This document shows positions 56,856 through 64,000 of a stretch of DNA of 64,000 nucleotides, piece by piece. A program made the translations under genes and the position numbers. Location: positions 43,781 to 107,780 of IMG/VR virus record IMGVR_UViG_3300044533_001042. The stretch is one strand, 5' to 3'. The notes beneath the pieces were generated by a model. That model saw only the letters and a program-made list of their open reading frames with translations. It was not told where the DNA came from and made no database searches. Positions within the stretch are counted from its first letter, which is position 1. Each line of letters begins with the position of its first letter. This stretch comes from a virus.

Positions 56856-56937
56856 TAAGCCAAACCTTACCCTCAGTAAGCCAAACCTTACCCTCAGTAA
56901 GCCAAACCTTACCCTCAGTAAGCCAAACCTTACCCTC
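56854..56937 (+). repeat. Four tandem 21-bp repeats, each a hairpin
   Basis: Four exact copies of a 21-bp unit containing GTAAG-CCAAAC-CTTAC, a five-pair stem with six-base loop. Immediately follows the last gene. The minus-strand reading gives a repeated GKVWLTE peptide but no gene. Confidence 0.9.
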
Positions 56938-56984
56938 CGCAGGTCTCGCGAGGTAACGAGCGCCAGGTCTCGCCAGCACTGGAA

Positions 56985-57185
56985 AGTCCCGGAGGCCTTG
57001 CGGCGCATGGGCTGGCGGGGGGCGCGAAACTGGCCGCGTGTGGCACGAAACTGGGGCTGGGCGCGAGTCAAAATTTCGCGGCGCGTGGCGTGTCGGGCCA
57101 GCGCGGTGGGCAGAACGGGCGGCGGCGGGTGTGGCGGCGGCGAAACGGTGCGCCTGCATAATGATGGGTCACAAAACGCGGAGTA
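56985..57185 (+). other. GC-rich intergenic island D
   Basis: Longest and most G-rich island. GCGCGAGTCAAAATTTCGCG starts at 57061, GTGTCGG at 57090, GGTGGGCAGAACGGGCG at 57105. Shares these with islands A, B and C; no gene-like frame. Confidence 0.72.
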
Positions 57186-57207
57186 ATTCGCGGCAGACCC
57201 CTTATGT

Positions 57208-57790
57208 ATCTCTTATCCTAGGCTTGAATCGGCCTAAGGGATGAGAGATTGAGTAGACTAGGATATCGACCCTTATTGAGGGCGACAGTATGTGGTTGGG
57301 GGAGCGCAAGCAACCCCGCTAGTCGAAAGAAAGGCTCGAGAAGAGCGAGAAGGTATGGGTATCGTAGGTTGCGTTAAGGTGTATCAGTCCTAATCAGACT
57401 GTTATTGCTGCAATCAAACAAATGAGTAGGTGGAGAGATACCATCACGGCATAGGGGCAACCTATGAAGTCAACCCTCATTGGCGATATAATCAATTTTG
57501 GTATCACCACCAGAAGCGATGTGGATTGTGCAGTTGATAGCTTTGAGTATAACTTTCATATGAGCGAGTCTAAATGAGAGTAACACAAAGAATAAAAGTA
57601 CAGCAATGTGCCTTTAGGCGAGGAAGCACCCTCCCAATAGTTAATCTTCATCATTACTCTTGACTAAGCTGTCAAGTGACCCCCGCCAGATCTTTACAGA
57701 TAGGTGGAGAGTAATGATTAAGGTCAGTTATTGACTACTAGACCAGCGCCTATCTTCGAGACCACACCTCGAATAGGTCGGGCATCGCCC
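57208..57790 (+). ncRNA. Candidate large structured non-coding RNA
   Basis: About 580 gene-free bases that can be folded almost end to end. Clear helices: 16 pairs at 57208-57249; a three-way junction closed by GACTAG/CTAGTC (57256-57324), one arm GGGG-A-GC-GCAA-GC-AA-CCCC with a GNRA loop; GGTATC/GATACC (57358-57442) enclosing CAGTC/GACTG and GGTTGC/GCAATC; CATAGG/CCTATG (57450-57466); 57481-57509; an 11-pair helix 57650-57718 enclosing two hairpins; TTCGAG/CTCGAA with CCTA/TAGG (57749-57777); GGGC-ATC-GCCC (57780-57790). Resembles the large ornate RNAs known from some phages in size and setting; no family match can be claimed. Confidence 0.6.
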
Positions 57791-57794
57791 TCGC

Positions 57795-58170
57795 CAGAGC
57801 CTCTTTAAAGATTCTGAAAAGCCCTTTAGGAAATCTATAATAATTATTATTATGGAAATCTTTAAAGGGCTGAAAAGTTGACTTTAAAGAACCATTATGG
57901 GTGTTAAAGGCCTTTAAAGACTATTATGGTACTTTAAAGGTCATTAAAGGCCATAATGGAAATTATGATAATAATTATTACAATATACTATTAAAGTACT
58001 TTAAAGTATCTATAAAGGAGCTTTAAAGAGACTGAAAAGAAGCTTTAAAGAACCATAATGGGTGTTAGAGTGCCATAATGGGTGTTAGAGTTAATATCAC
58101 AATAATCATTAATAATTACTATTAAAGATAATCCCTTAGAGTCCTTTAAAGGAGAGACTACTTTATGTGG
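57795..58170 (+). repeat. AT-rich palindrome array (CTTTAAAG and CCATAATGG)
   Basis: Roughly ten copies of (C)TTTAAAG, several ATAATGG(GTGTTA) units and ATAATAATTATTAT palindromes. Larger inverted repeats include GCCCTTTA/TAAAGGGC (57821-57870) and GGCCTTTAA/TTAAAGGCC near 57919-57953. It lies directly upstream of the terminase genes, which suggests an origin or genome-end/packaging region; T7 has short CCTAAAG-type arrays beside its terminal repeats. Confidence 0.65.
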
Positions 58171-58306
58171 AACAACACCAACGAGAGCACTTCAGAGACG
58201 CAATACATTATCACCAGCTGTTTTAACACTCCTTAGGATTTACAGCAAGCGATATAAGATTGTGTCCCTAAAGTGCTCTTAAAGTTAAAAGCTAATCAAG
58301 GAGGCT
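58171..58306 (+). other. Terminase leader region
   Basis: No gene. A minus-strand ATCTTATATC at 58251-58260 resembles the promoter core but lacks the GAAAG end. AAGGAGG at 58298 serves the terminase small-subunit gene. Confidence 0.4.
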
Positions 58307-58309
58307 GTG

Positions 58310-58732
58310 ATGTTCACAGACACTTATACAAATTCAATCCACTTACAGCCAAAGAGCAAATCATTGCCTGATAATTTTGTGGTGCAACAATACAAGGCCG
58401 GAGGAGGCGCTGCTAAGGATCGCTTAGCTGCCCTGGCATTCGATCCCATCGCTGAGTTGGTGATATCACATCGTCGCTTAGAGCTCGAAATAGAGCGGAT
58501 GGAGAAGTGGAGGGATGGCATTGAAGTCCCCTTAACAGGCTCTGGAAAGCCAATGAGCTACCGTCCTGAGGTCCACCATAAACTGTACGATAATCTGTCT
58601 AAGATTAGTGAATCGTTACTGCGTTATGGTTATGGCAGAGTCAGCGAAACAGCTATTCTGCAGACTCAACAGATAGCACCTCTGGTCATTACATTGAGCG
58701 ATGATGACTACAATGCTGTAGTGGGCGATTAG
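58310..58732 (+). CDS. Terminase small subunit (by position and size)
   Basis: 140 residues from ATG 58310, five bases after AAGGAGG. Helical central region (DPIAELVISHRRLELEIERMEKWRDG...HHKLYDNLSKISESLLRYGYGR) resembles small terminase oligomerisation helices; no HTH seen clearly. It directly precedes the large subunit. Confidence 0.62.
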   Translation: MFTDTYTNSIHLQPKSKSLPDNFVVQQYKAGGGAAKDRLAALAFDPIAELVISHRRLELEIERMEKWRDGIEVPLTGSGKPMSYRPEVHHKLYDNLSKISESLLRYGYGRVSETAILQTQQIAPLVITLSDDDYNAVVGD

Positions 58733-58734
58733 CT

Positions 58735-60090
58735 ATGGTGACTCTGCATAAGACCCAATCAGCTGTCTTTAAAGAAGCTTTACTGCTCGATAATAAACGC
58801 TTCACAGCTGTATGCTGTAGTCGAGGTTGGGGAAAGAGCTATGTGGCGGCTGTTATTGGTGTCACTGCAGCTTACGAGCTTCTTCACTTGCCTAAGCACA
58901 TCCCTAACAAATATGTGTATATCATTGCACCGACCTACCAGGACGTTGTGGATATTTATTATCCTCTTTTAGCCTTCGACTTAGGGTTAGAAGAAAGATG
59001 TACAAGTATCAGTAAGCAGTCTGGACAGTTCATATTCGCTAATGGTACAGAGATTAGATTGCTCTCCTATGAAGCGATAGAGCGCATCAGGGGTCGTGGT
59101 GCTTATTTTGTGATATGGGATGAGGTCTCCAGCTGCAAGAAAGGCATAGCGCCGCAAGAGGCCTGGGAGGGCTCTGTTCTGCCAGCTATTACATCGCGGT
59201 GGAGTCAGCTAAGAGTTGACATGATAAAGCAGAACCACCCGCAAGAGGGCGCTGGCCTGAAGGCGGGAAGAGCCCTCTTTATCTCAACACCTAAAGGATA
59301 TAACTACTTCCACAAGCTCTGTATGAACCATGAAAGCGATTCTGCATGGGGCTACTTCACATTTGATTACACCCATTCCCCCTATCTAGACCCTGAAGAG
59401 ATATTACGTCTCAAGGCTAGTATGGATCCGATAACGTTCGCTAGTGAGTACTTGGCATTGTTCAAGGAATCTGGTAATAGCGTATTCTATTGCTTTGACC
59501 GAGCTATCCACGTCCGTAAAGACCTGGAAGATCTCGGTGAAGAAGAAGATGTTCATATTGCTATCGATTTCAACGTTGCATTACAGTGTTCAGCTGTCTT
59601 TGTTGTACGAGGCGGGCAGATGCACTTTATTGATCAGTTCAAAGGTCATCCAGACACTGAAGAACTGGCAAAGGCCATTGTGGGCCGGTATAAGAACGGT
59701 AAACGTAAAGTATACTCCTACCCAGATCCAAGTGGACGGGCTAGAAAGACTTCTTCTCCGGTTGGCCGAACAGACTTTAGCATATTAGAATCACATGGCA
59801 TTCATACACTTGCACATTCGAAGGCACCACCTATTGTGGATAGCGTTCAAGCAGTGAATAGAATGCTAAAAAATGCAAATGGTGATACTAACCTGTATGT
59901 TCATCCACGCTGCAACGATGTTATCTTGAGTCTGGAAAGGACAAGATGGCTAGACAATAACCAAGACACCGCCTCTATTGACAAGAGTGAGGGCGTAGAG
60001 CATTTCTCGGACGGTGTCCGCTATGCTTGCGAGTACCTCTATCCAGTCCGTAGTGGCGTCAAATCAACATCACGAGGGAGAAGATTCTAA
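58735..60090 (+). CDS. Terminase large subunit
   Basis: 451 residues. ATPase: Walker A-type CCSRGWGKSYV, Walker B YFVIWDEVS, coupling motif LFISTPKG. RNase H-like nuclease: HIAIDFNVAL, and HFSDGVRYACEY with a late Asp. Packages and cuts concatemeric DNA at the portal. Confidence 0.93.
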   Translation: MVTLHKTQSAVFKEALLLDNKRFTAVCCSRGWGKSYVAAVIGVTAAYELLHLPKHIPNKYVYIIAPTYQDVVDIYYPLLAFDLGLEERCTSISKQSGQFIFANGTEIRLLSYEAIERIRGRGAYFVIWDEVSSCKKGIAPQEAWEGSVLPAITSRWSQLRVDMIKQNHPQEGAGLKAGRALFISTPKGYNYFHKLCMNHESDSAWGYFTFDYTHSPYLDPEEILRLKASMDPITFASEYLALFKESGNSVFYCFDRAIHVRKDLEDLGEEEDVHIAIDFNVALQCSAVFVVRGGQMHFIDQFKGHPDTEELAKAIVGRYKNGKRKVYSYPDPSGRARKTSSPVGRTDFSILESHGIHTLAHSKAPPIVDSVQAVNRMLKNANGDTNLYVHPRCNDVILSLERTRWLDNNQDTASIDKSEGVEHFSDGVRYACEYLYPVRSGVKSTSRGRRF

Positions 60091-60482
60091 TGGACTCACA
60101 AGACGTTACAAATGTTATTTTAGCTGTAGTAGGCTTCTTAGTCACTACATTGTTCACGATGGCTGCGTCAAAGATTAAAGATATGCAGACACACCTCAAT
60201 GGCACCTACAAAGAGGTCAACGACCTTAAGTTGCTGGTAGCCTCTGACTATGTGAAGAAAAGCGAGCTGAGCAGCATGTTCAAAGAGATATCTCAGAAAT
60301 TGGACAAGCTAGAGGACCTCGAGATTGGTATGGTAAAACATTACGCCACCAAGGCTGACCTTAAAGGCCTGGGTGACTCCTTAGGGGGAAAGTTAGATAG
60401 AATTATCCAGGACATGAAGCTCAAAGTGGACCGCTCCAATTTACCTCCTAAGTGTGCTAATGGATTTCTGAAGGAGGACTGA
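60090..60482 (+). CDS. Membrane-anchored coiled-coil protein, 130 aa
   Basis: N-terminal membrane segment (VILAVVGFLVTTLFTMAAS), then heptad-rich helices (KKSELSSMFKEISQKLDKLEDLE). Starts at the last base of the terminase stop codon. Paired with the next gene of similar design; spanin-like or virion-associated role possible. Confidence 0.6.
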   Translation: MDSQDVTNVILAVVGFLVTTLFTMAASKIKDMQTHLNGTYKEVNDLKLLVASDYVKKSELSSMFKEISQKLDKLEDLEIGMVKHYATKADLKGLGDSLGGKLDRIIQDMKLKVDRSNLPPKCANGFLKED

Positions 60483-60790
60483 TGACTGCAGGTGGACCTA
60501 TTATCTGGGGCGTAATTGCCCTCAGCGCAGTGGCTGTGTGGTTGATTCTTCTATTGAAGAATATGGCCGAGAAGGCTGCAGAAGAGCGTGCGATTATCCA
60601 CAAGCAACAAAAAGCTAACCTCAGAGAAATCACAGGATTGCGCGATAAGTTGGACATATTAGAGTCGGACATGATCACTCAAGAGGATCTGGAAGGGTTC
60701 GTCGGCCAGCTGAGGCATGATGTAGAAAGCTTAATGGGTAAAATGGCAAATAAGATGGAAGGCTTCTTTAAGGAGGTCCGTAATGGCTAG
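60482..60790 (+). CDS. Membrane-anchored coiled-coil protein, 102 aa
   Basis: N-terminal membrane helix (IIWGVIALSAVAVWLILLL), then a charged coiled coil. Coupled to the previous gene. Function unknown. Confidence 0.6.
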   Translation: MTAGGPIIWGVIALSAVAVWLILLLKNMAEKAAEERAIIHKQQKANLREITGLRDKLDILESDMITQEDLEGFVGQLRHDVESLMGKMANKMEGFFKEVRNG

Positions 60791-61370
60791 AGGTAAAATA
60801 AAGACTATTACATCCGACTTAACGTCTGATGATGGCGGCGTTCTTTGGTCGCAGATTATTGGTGAGCAATTAGAGTTACCTGTAACTGTGGCCTTTGTCG
60901 AAGATGTGACAGCTGGATATGTATTCGAAGCTGTAGTAATGGAAGCCGATAACTTCGAGAGTCAGAATTCCGCACCCTCGAATGTTCGCGTGGAAGGCGT
61001 TAATACGACATTGATAGTTCGTCTGCCAGTCAGCAGAGGTGTCTGGGATGCTGCTACTGCATACAACTCAGAAGAATTAGTAACTTACAACGGGCTTACA
61101 TATGAGCGTCAGGGTGGAGTTGCCACAATAGACGCAACAGCTCCTGATACATCGCCTGTATGGATAGTAGCTGCCAAGAATGTTGTGTACGTGCAGTTTC
61201 CTAAGACGCTGGGTGCCAATTGGAGTATACGCCCTAGTGTGACCTCGAATGTTTATGGTTTCTTTGAGATAAGCGTGACAGAGCCTAGTAACAGTACCTT
61301 TGTAAGAACTTGGAAGCCTGTGAGAGGAATGGTTGAGTTGCTGTTTAGCCCTACTCAACTGGTTAATTGA
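60783..61370 (+). CDS. Tail protein with CBM5/12-like module, 195 aa
   Basis: AAGGAGG upstream, overlapping the previous gene. Residues 80-125 (GVWDAATAYNSEELVTYNGLTYERQGG...SPVWIV) follow the W..Y..G..V.Y.G..Y pattern of carbohydrate-binding modules found in fibres. Probably a tail or adhesion protein. Confidence 0.62.
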   Translation: MARGKIKTITSDLTSDDGGVLWSQIIGEQLELPVTVAFVEDVTAGYVFEAVVMEADNFESQNSAPSNVRVEGVNTTLIVRLPVSRGVWDAATAYNSEELVTYNGLTYERQGGVATIDATAPDTSPVWIVAAKNVVYVQFPKTLGANWSIRPSVTSNVYGFFEISVTEPSNSTFVRTWKPVRGMVELLFSPTQLVN

Positions 61371-61795
61371 TTATCCAGAAACCGGTCATCCGGGGTGTTG
61401 TAGCTACTCGCAGTCCCAATAGCGATCAGCATCCTTTGCGACCATACGCGCTCCCTGCTTTCAGCAAGGTGCATGTTTCTGTATTTCAGAGCTTACAAGC
61501 GGCCGCCTACGCAGCAGTTTCTACTCTATGCTCAGAAGTTAGTAGCTTACAAGCGACTGTTACTACTGCATTACACAGATCTGTTGCTGAGCCTATTGGC
61601 TTCCAAGAAATTGTCACATCAGCGCTGCACATTGTTGTCACGGAGCCGCTAGAGCTTTCTATGACAGCCTTGTCAGCTACAGCCAGCGCAATGGTGGATG
61701 ACTATTTCCAATCAGATTATATCTTCCATGCCTACGCAGGCAGAGATAGAGACGTTTATTTAACCCCTAATTACTGCGACGGGTATATTCAATGA
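61367..61795 (+). CDS. Hypothetical structural protein, 142 aa (TTG start)
   Basis: The frame is coding-like for 142 residues; the only start consistent with the previous stop is TTG 61367 (TTGATT overlap). Ala/Ser/Thr-rich. Position suggests a virion protein. Confidence 0.5.
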   Translation: MIIQKPVIRGVVATRSPNSDQHPLRPYALPAFSKVHVSVFQSLQAAAYAAVSTLCSEVSSLQATVTTALHRSVAEPIGFQEIVTSALHIVVTEPLELSMTALSATASAMVDDYFQSDYIFHAYAGRDRDVYLTPNYCDGYIQ

Positions 61796-62220
61796 TGAAA
61801 GAAGATGTGTTTTTAAAAGGGACCGTCGAAGTCACTATCAACGGTGAATTAGCGGAGACAATCCCAAATATGGTGGTGGCAACTGGCAAGGCGCTCGTTA
61901 TTGACCATTTGACAAGAGCTGCGGCACCTATTATTTCCTTTATGGGAGTAGGCTCGTCAACAACGGCCCCTGATGTAGCGGATATCGGGCTAGGGGAGCC
62001 TGTGGCGAGAGCTGCAACTAGTGTCACAATTGACACCACTGCAACAACCAATGATACTGCTAATTTCTTGTCACTGTTCAACTTGACAGGAACTATTGCA
62101 GAGACAGGCTTGTTTACAGCAGAAACAGGTGGCATTATGCTCTCTCATGCCAATATAGGACCTTACACGCTTACACCAGCTGATGACCTGGTCATTACTT
62201 GGAAGGTTCAAGCAGTATGA
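61792..62220 (+). CDS. Hypothetical tail-module protein, 142 aa
   Basis: ATGATG overlap. TINGELAETIPNMVVATGKALVIDHLTRAA...MGVGSSTTAPDVADIGLGEPVARA follows a pattern common in phage tail/fibre-associated proteins ('n.v...G...i..l......y.g.G.......D..L..E'). Role inferred. Confidence 0.6.
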   Translation: MMKEDVFLKGTVEVTINGELAETIPNMVVATGKALVIDHLTRAAAPIISFMGVGSSTTAPDVADIGLGEPVARAATSVTIDTTATTNDTANFLSLFNLTGTIAETGLFTAETGGIMLSHANIGPYTLTPADDLVITWKVQAV

Positions 62221-62588
62221 TCCCGTTGACATTACGTTCAGAGAAGGGCAGTGCGCTTACGCATAATGAGATGGATGAGAATTTGAGAGCTTTAGCGCGG
62301 ATACCTCATTATATCCATTTAGTCAGCACGGGTCCTTTAGCACCCAAAACAGGAACTGTGCCGTATTCCCATCCTGTTCCCATTTCCATTAAGAGCGGCT
62401 ACGTGACCTGTGATGGTACGGTATCTCTCATCCTCAGAAAGAACAACGCGCTGGTAGGCACTTTTACGAGTGTGGTGCCAGTGGCTGTGACATGCGAGCT
62501 TACACCTACTGATGTGTTAACTGTCGATATCGATAGCGCTTCAGGCGGAGAAAGTGCAACTTTACATCTAACTTACGAGAATAACTAA
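62217..62588 (+). CDS. Hypothetical tail-fibre-type protein, 123 aa
   Basis: ATGA overlap. IPLTLRSEKGSALTHNEMDENLRALA is the common fibre-N-terminus motif (LR..KG..LT..E.D.N), followed by a beta domain. Confidence 0.6.
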   Translation: MIPLTLRSEKGSALTHNEMDENLRALARIPHYIHLVSTGPLAPKTGTVPYSHPVPISIKSGYVTCDGTVSLILRKNNALVGTFTSVVPVAVTCELTPTDVLTVDIDSASGGESATLHLTYENN

Positions 62589-64000
62589 TGACCTTTACCG
62601 TAACATCCCCAGGCCCAAATACTGTACAAATTACTGCGTCTAATGCAGGTGCCACTGCAGGCACACTGAATCTCTTCAAAGGAGCTTCAGGCTTCATGAA
62701 GAAAGTCGAAAATGCCATCACAGGTGTGGCGCCGGTCGCTACTACCGGGTGGACATTGTACGACACCGTGTCCACGCAAGCCATCGCCTCTGTCACATAT
62801 GATCTGCCATGGATCAAGCAAGTCTACCGTTCATTGAATGCGGATGGCGTTACTTACAAGTATATCATTCTGAAATGGGATCTTGATAAGATGCAATTGC
62901 GCTCCTCAGTTTGCGAAAACTGGGACTTAGTGAACCATGTCCCAGTAAATGAATGCTGGACATTCAGTGACTGCGCTACAGTGCCTTTTAAGATGGACTC
63001 AACAGATTTCTTGATCTTTGTGAACCCACGTTGGTTGGCCTTCCAGAGTTATATCAATGGTGAATCTACGAACTGGATGGGCTGTTTCGAAACAGCTCGC
63101 GAAGATGTTGCCGACACAGCGGCTGCCAATTACCCTTGCTTCGGCTGGGTTTCATCTACATTGATGAATATTGGCGCAGTAAGTCTATCAGCAAAACCGA
63201 TTGGAAACAGCGACCATACCTTAATTTCTTTCCCACGAACACGCGGCGGCGCTACAGGCGTCAACGCCGCAAAAGGCTGGGCGGGAGATTTCGGTGCGGC
63301 ACAGTACCCTCATTGGTTAGCCACAACAGGCGCTGCATTCTCGTATTATCTCGGGAGCGCTATTAATAAATTTGTCGCCAACACATGGGACACTACGAAG
63401 CGGCTTGTTCTGCCAATCAAACCAATTCATGATTACGCTGCGACGTATATCAGCAACTATGGTCAAATCTATGGCTTGAAATTGTTATCACCAGCAGGTG
63501 AGAATATGAACAAGATCAAGATCAATACAGACGCAGTGGGCAACTATGACCCTACCGGGACTTTGACAGACCATTGGTTATTGAATTTGCACTATCGCAG
63601 CCCTAACGATACAACTACTGTCGGTTGGTCTGCCAACCCTGACTGGGGCGTCACCAACGTAACTATTGGTGCCAGCAATCGCACGACACAAGCTATGTCT
63701 ACTGGGAGATTCTACTACGCAATCTGCGAAACTTTGGCCAAAGTGGTCAAAATTGATGCGATTAATAGTAGCACCACAGATATCTTGACCGGCGGGGTGT
63801 ACAATGACATCGATTTTGATGGCGAGCGCTATATCTACGTGGCCACATCTACAGGTCTGACCCGTATTGATACCCTTGACGATACTACCACTCTCTTGGC
63901 AATTACAAATGGTGCATTTACTCTCGAAATAACTGCAGATGCTATTTGGACAGCCCCGGCTGCGGCTTCAGCTACTCCGGTTCTGACACGCGTCAATAAG
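62588..64000 (+). CDS. Large structural protein, 3' truncated at window end
   Basis: ATG 62588 in a TAATGA context; the frame is open for 471 codons to the last base. Beta-rich, with Trp/Tyr-rich strands and later blocks such as NDIDFDGERYIYVATSTGLTRIDTLDDTTTLL that look like beta-propeller or NHL-type repeats. Probably a tail or adhesion protein. Confidence 0.75.
   Translation, partial: MTFTVTSPGPNTVQITASNAGATAGTLNLFKGASGFMKKVENAITGVAPVATTGWTLYDTVSTQAIASVTYDLPWIKQVYRSLNADGVTYKYIILKWDLDKMQLRSSVCENWDLVNHVPVNECWTFSDCATVPFKMDSTDFLIFVNPRWLAFQSYINGESTNWMGCFETAREDVADTAAANYPCFGWVSSTLMNIGAVSLSAKPIGNSDHTLISFPRTRGGATGVNAAKGWAGDFGAAQYPHWLATTGAAFSYYLGSAINKFVANTWDTTKRLVLPIKPIHDYAATYISNYGQIYGLKLLSPAGENMNKIKINTDAVGNYDPTGTLTDHWLLNLHYRSPNDTTTVGWSANPDWGVTNVTIGASNRTTQAMSTGRFYYAICETLAKVVKIDAINSSTTDILTGGVYNDIDFDGERYIYVATSTGLTRIDTLDDTTTLLAITNGAFTLEITADAIWTAPAAASATPVLTRVNK

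Noticed and set aside
56743-57159. Minus-strand ORF with repeated GKVWLTE peptide
   Set aside because: It is the translation of the tandem 21-bp repeats and GC-rich island D, overlaps a plus-strand gene end, has no ribosome-binding site, and no other gene in the window is on the minus strand.
57385-57401. tRNA-like arm (CAGTC-CTAATCA-GACTG, seven-base loop)
   Set aside because: Loop position 37 is not a purine and no acceptor, D or T arms surround it; treated as part of the larger RNA.
63136-63366. ORF within 62588-64000 in another frame
   Set aside because: Shadow of the large truncated structural gene, Arg-rich and without a start signal.
1-64000. CRISPR arrays, tRNA genes, integrase or attachment sites
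   Set aside because: None seen by eye: no spaced direct repeats, no full cloverleaf, no integrase family motifs. The 21-bp repeats are contiguous and lack spacers.

Overview
The window is part of a large tailed-phage genome with T7-like replication and transcription genes. Every convincing gene is on the plus strand, genes are tightly packed (many ATGA or TAATG stop/start overlaps), and small hypothetical proteins are abundant. Diagnostic genes are a single-subunit RNA polymerase, a T7-type family A DNA polymerase, a primase-helicase, a gp6-like exonuclease, gp2.5-like ssDNA-binding proteins, a T7-type ligase and a large terminase. Both window ends fall inside structural genes, so the genome exceeds 64 kb. 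The host cannot be read from the sequence; Sec-type leaders and a lipobox protein suit a Gram-negative host.

Layout. 1-7.1 kb: end of the structural module (fibre with S74 chaperone domain, fibre-associated protein, secreted subtilisin, small tail and acetyltransferase-like proteins) and a holin-like protein. 7.3-14.5 kb: early-type block of short membrane and hypothetical proteins, four phage-type promoters, many hairpins, a small metalloprotease and a SleB-like lysin. 14.5-31.3 kb: RNA polymerase (interrupted by a group I intron with an HNH ORF), duplicated ssDNA-binding protein, DUF3310 protein, DNA polymerase, MazG-like protein, exonuclease, GIY-YIG-like protein, primase-helicase carrying two inteins, HslV-like protein, UvrD-like helicase and thioredoxin. 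31.3-47 kb: ribonucleotide reductase, AP2 protein, SPFH protein, oxygenase-like protein, an NAD salvage pair (NMN adenylyltransferase-Nudix and nicotinamide phosphoribosyltransferase) and DNA ligase. 47-56.9 kb: accessory small genes ending in RNase H. 56.9-58.3 kb: the largest gene-free stretch, with tandem hairpin repeats, a GC-rich island, a probable large structured RNA and an AT-rich palindrome array. 58.3-64 kb: terminase subunits and new tail genes.

How it fits together. The RNA polymerase probably reads a promoter family with core GTATCTTATATGAAAG. Its transcripts would start with small hairpins, several with a C-AATTCC-G loop, and some transcription units end at poly-T terminators. 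RNR, MazG-like and DUF3310 proteins and NAD salvage point to strong reprogramming of host nucleotide and cofactor pools. Self-splicing elements sit in the active-site motifs of both the RNA polymerase and the helicase.

The most novel signals are RNA-level: a seven-member family of compact H-type pseudoknots placed just upstream of ribosome-binding sites, with compensatory changes in both helices; a roughly 580-nt almost fully base-pairable gene-free segment at 57.2-57.8 kb; and a dispersed family of four G-rich, GC-rich intergenic islands sharing short motifs. All structures were read by eye and not computed.
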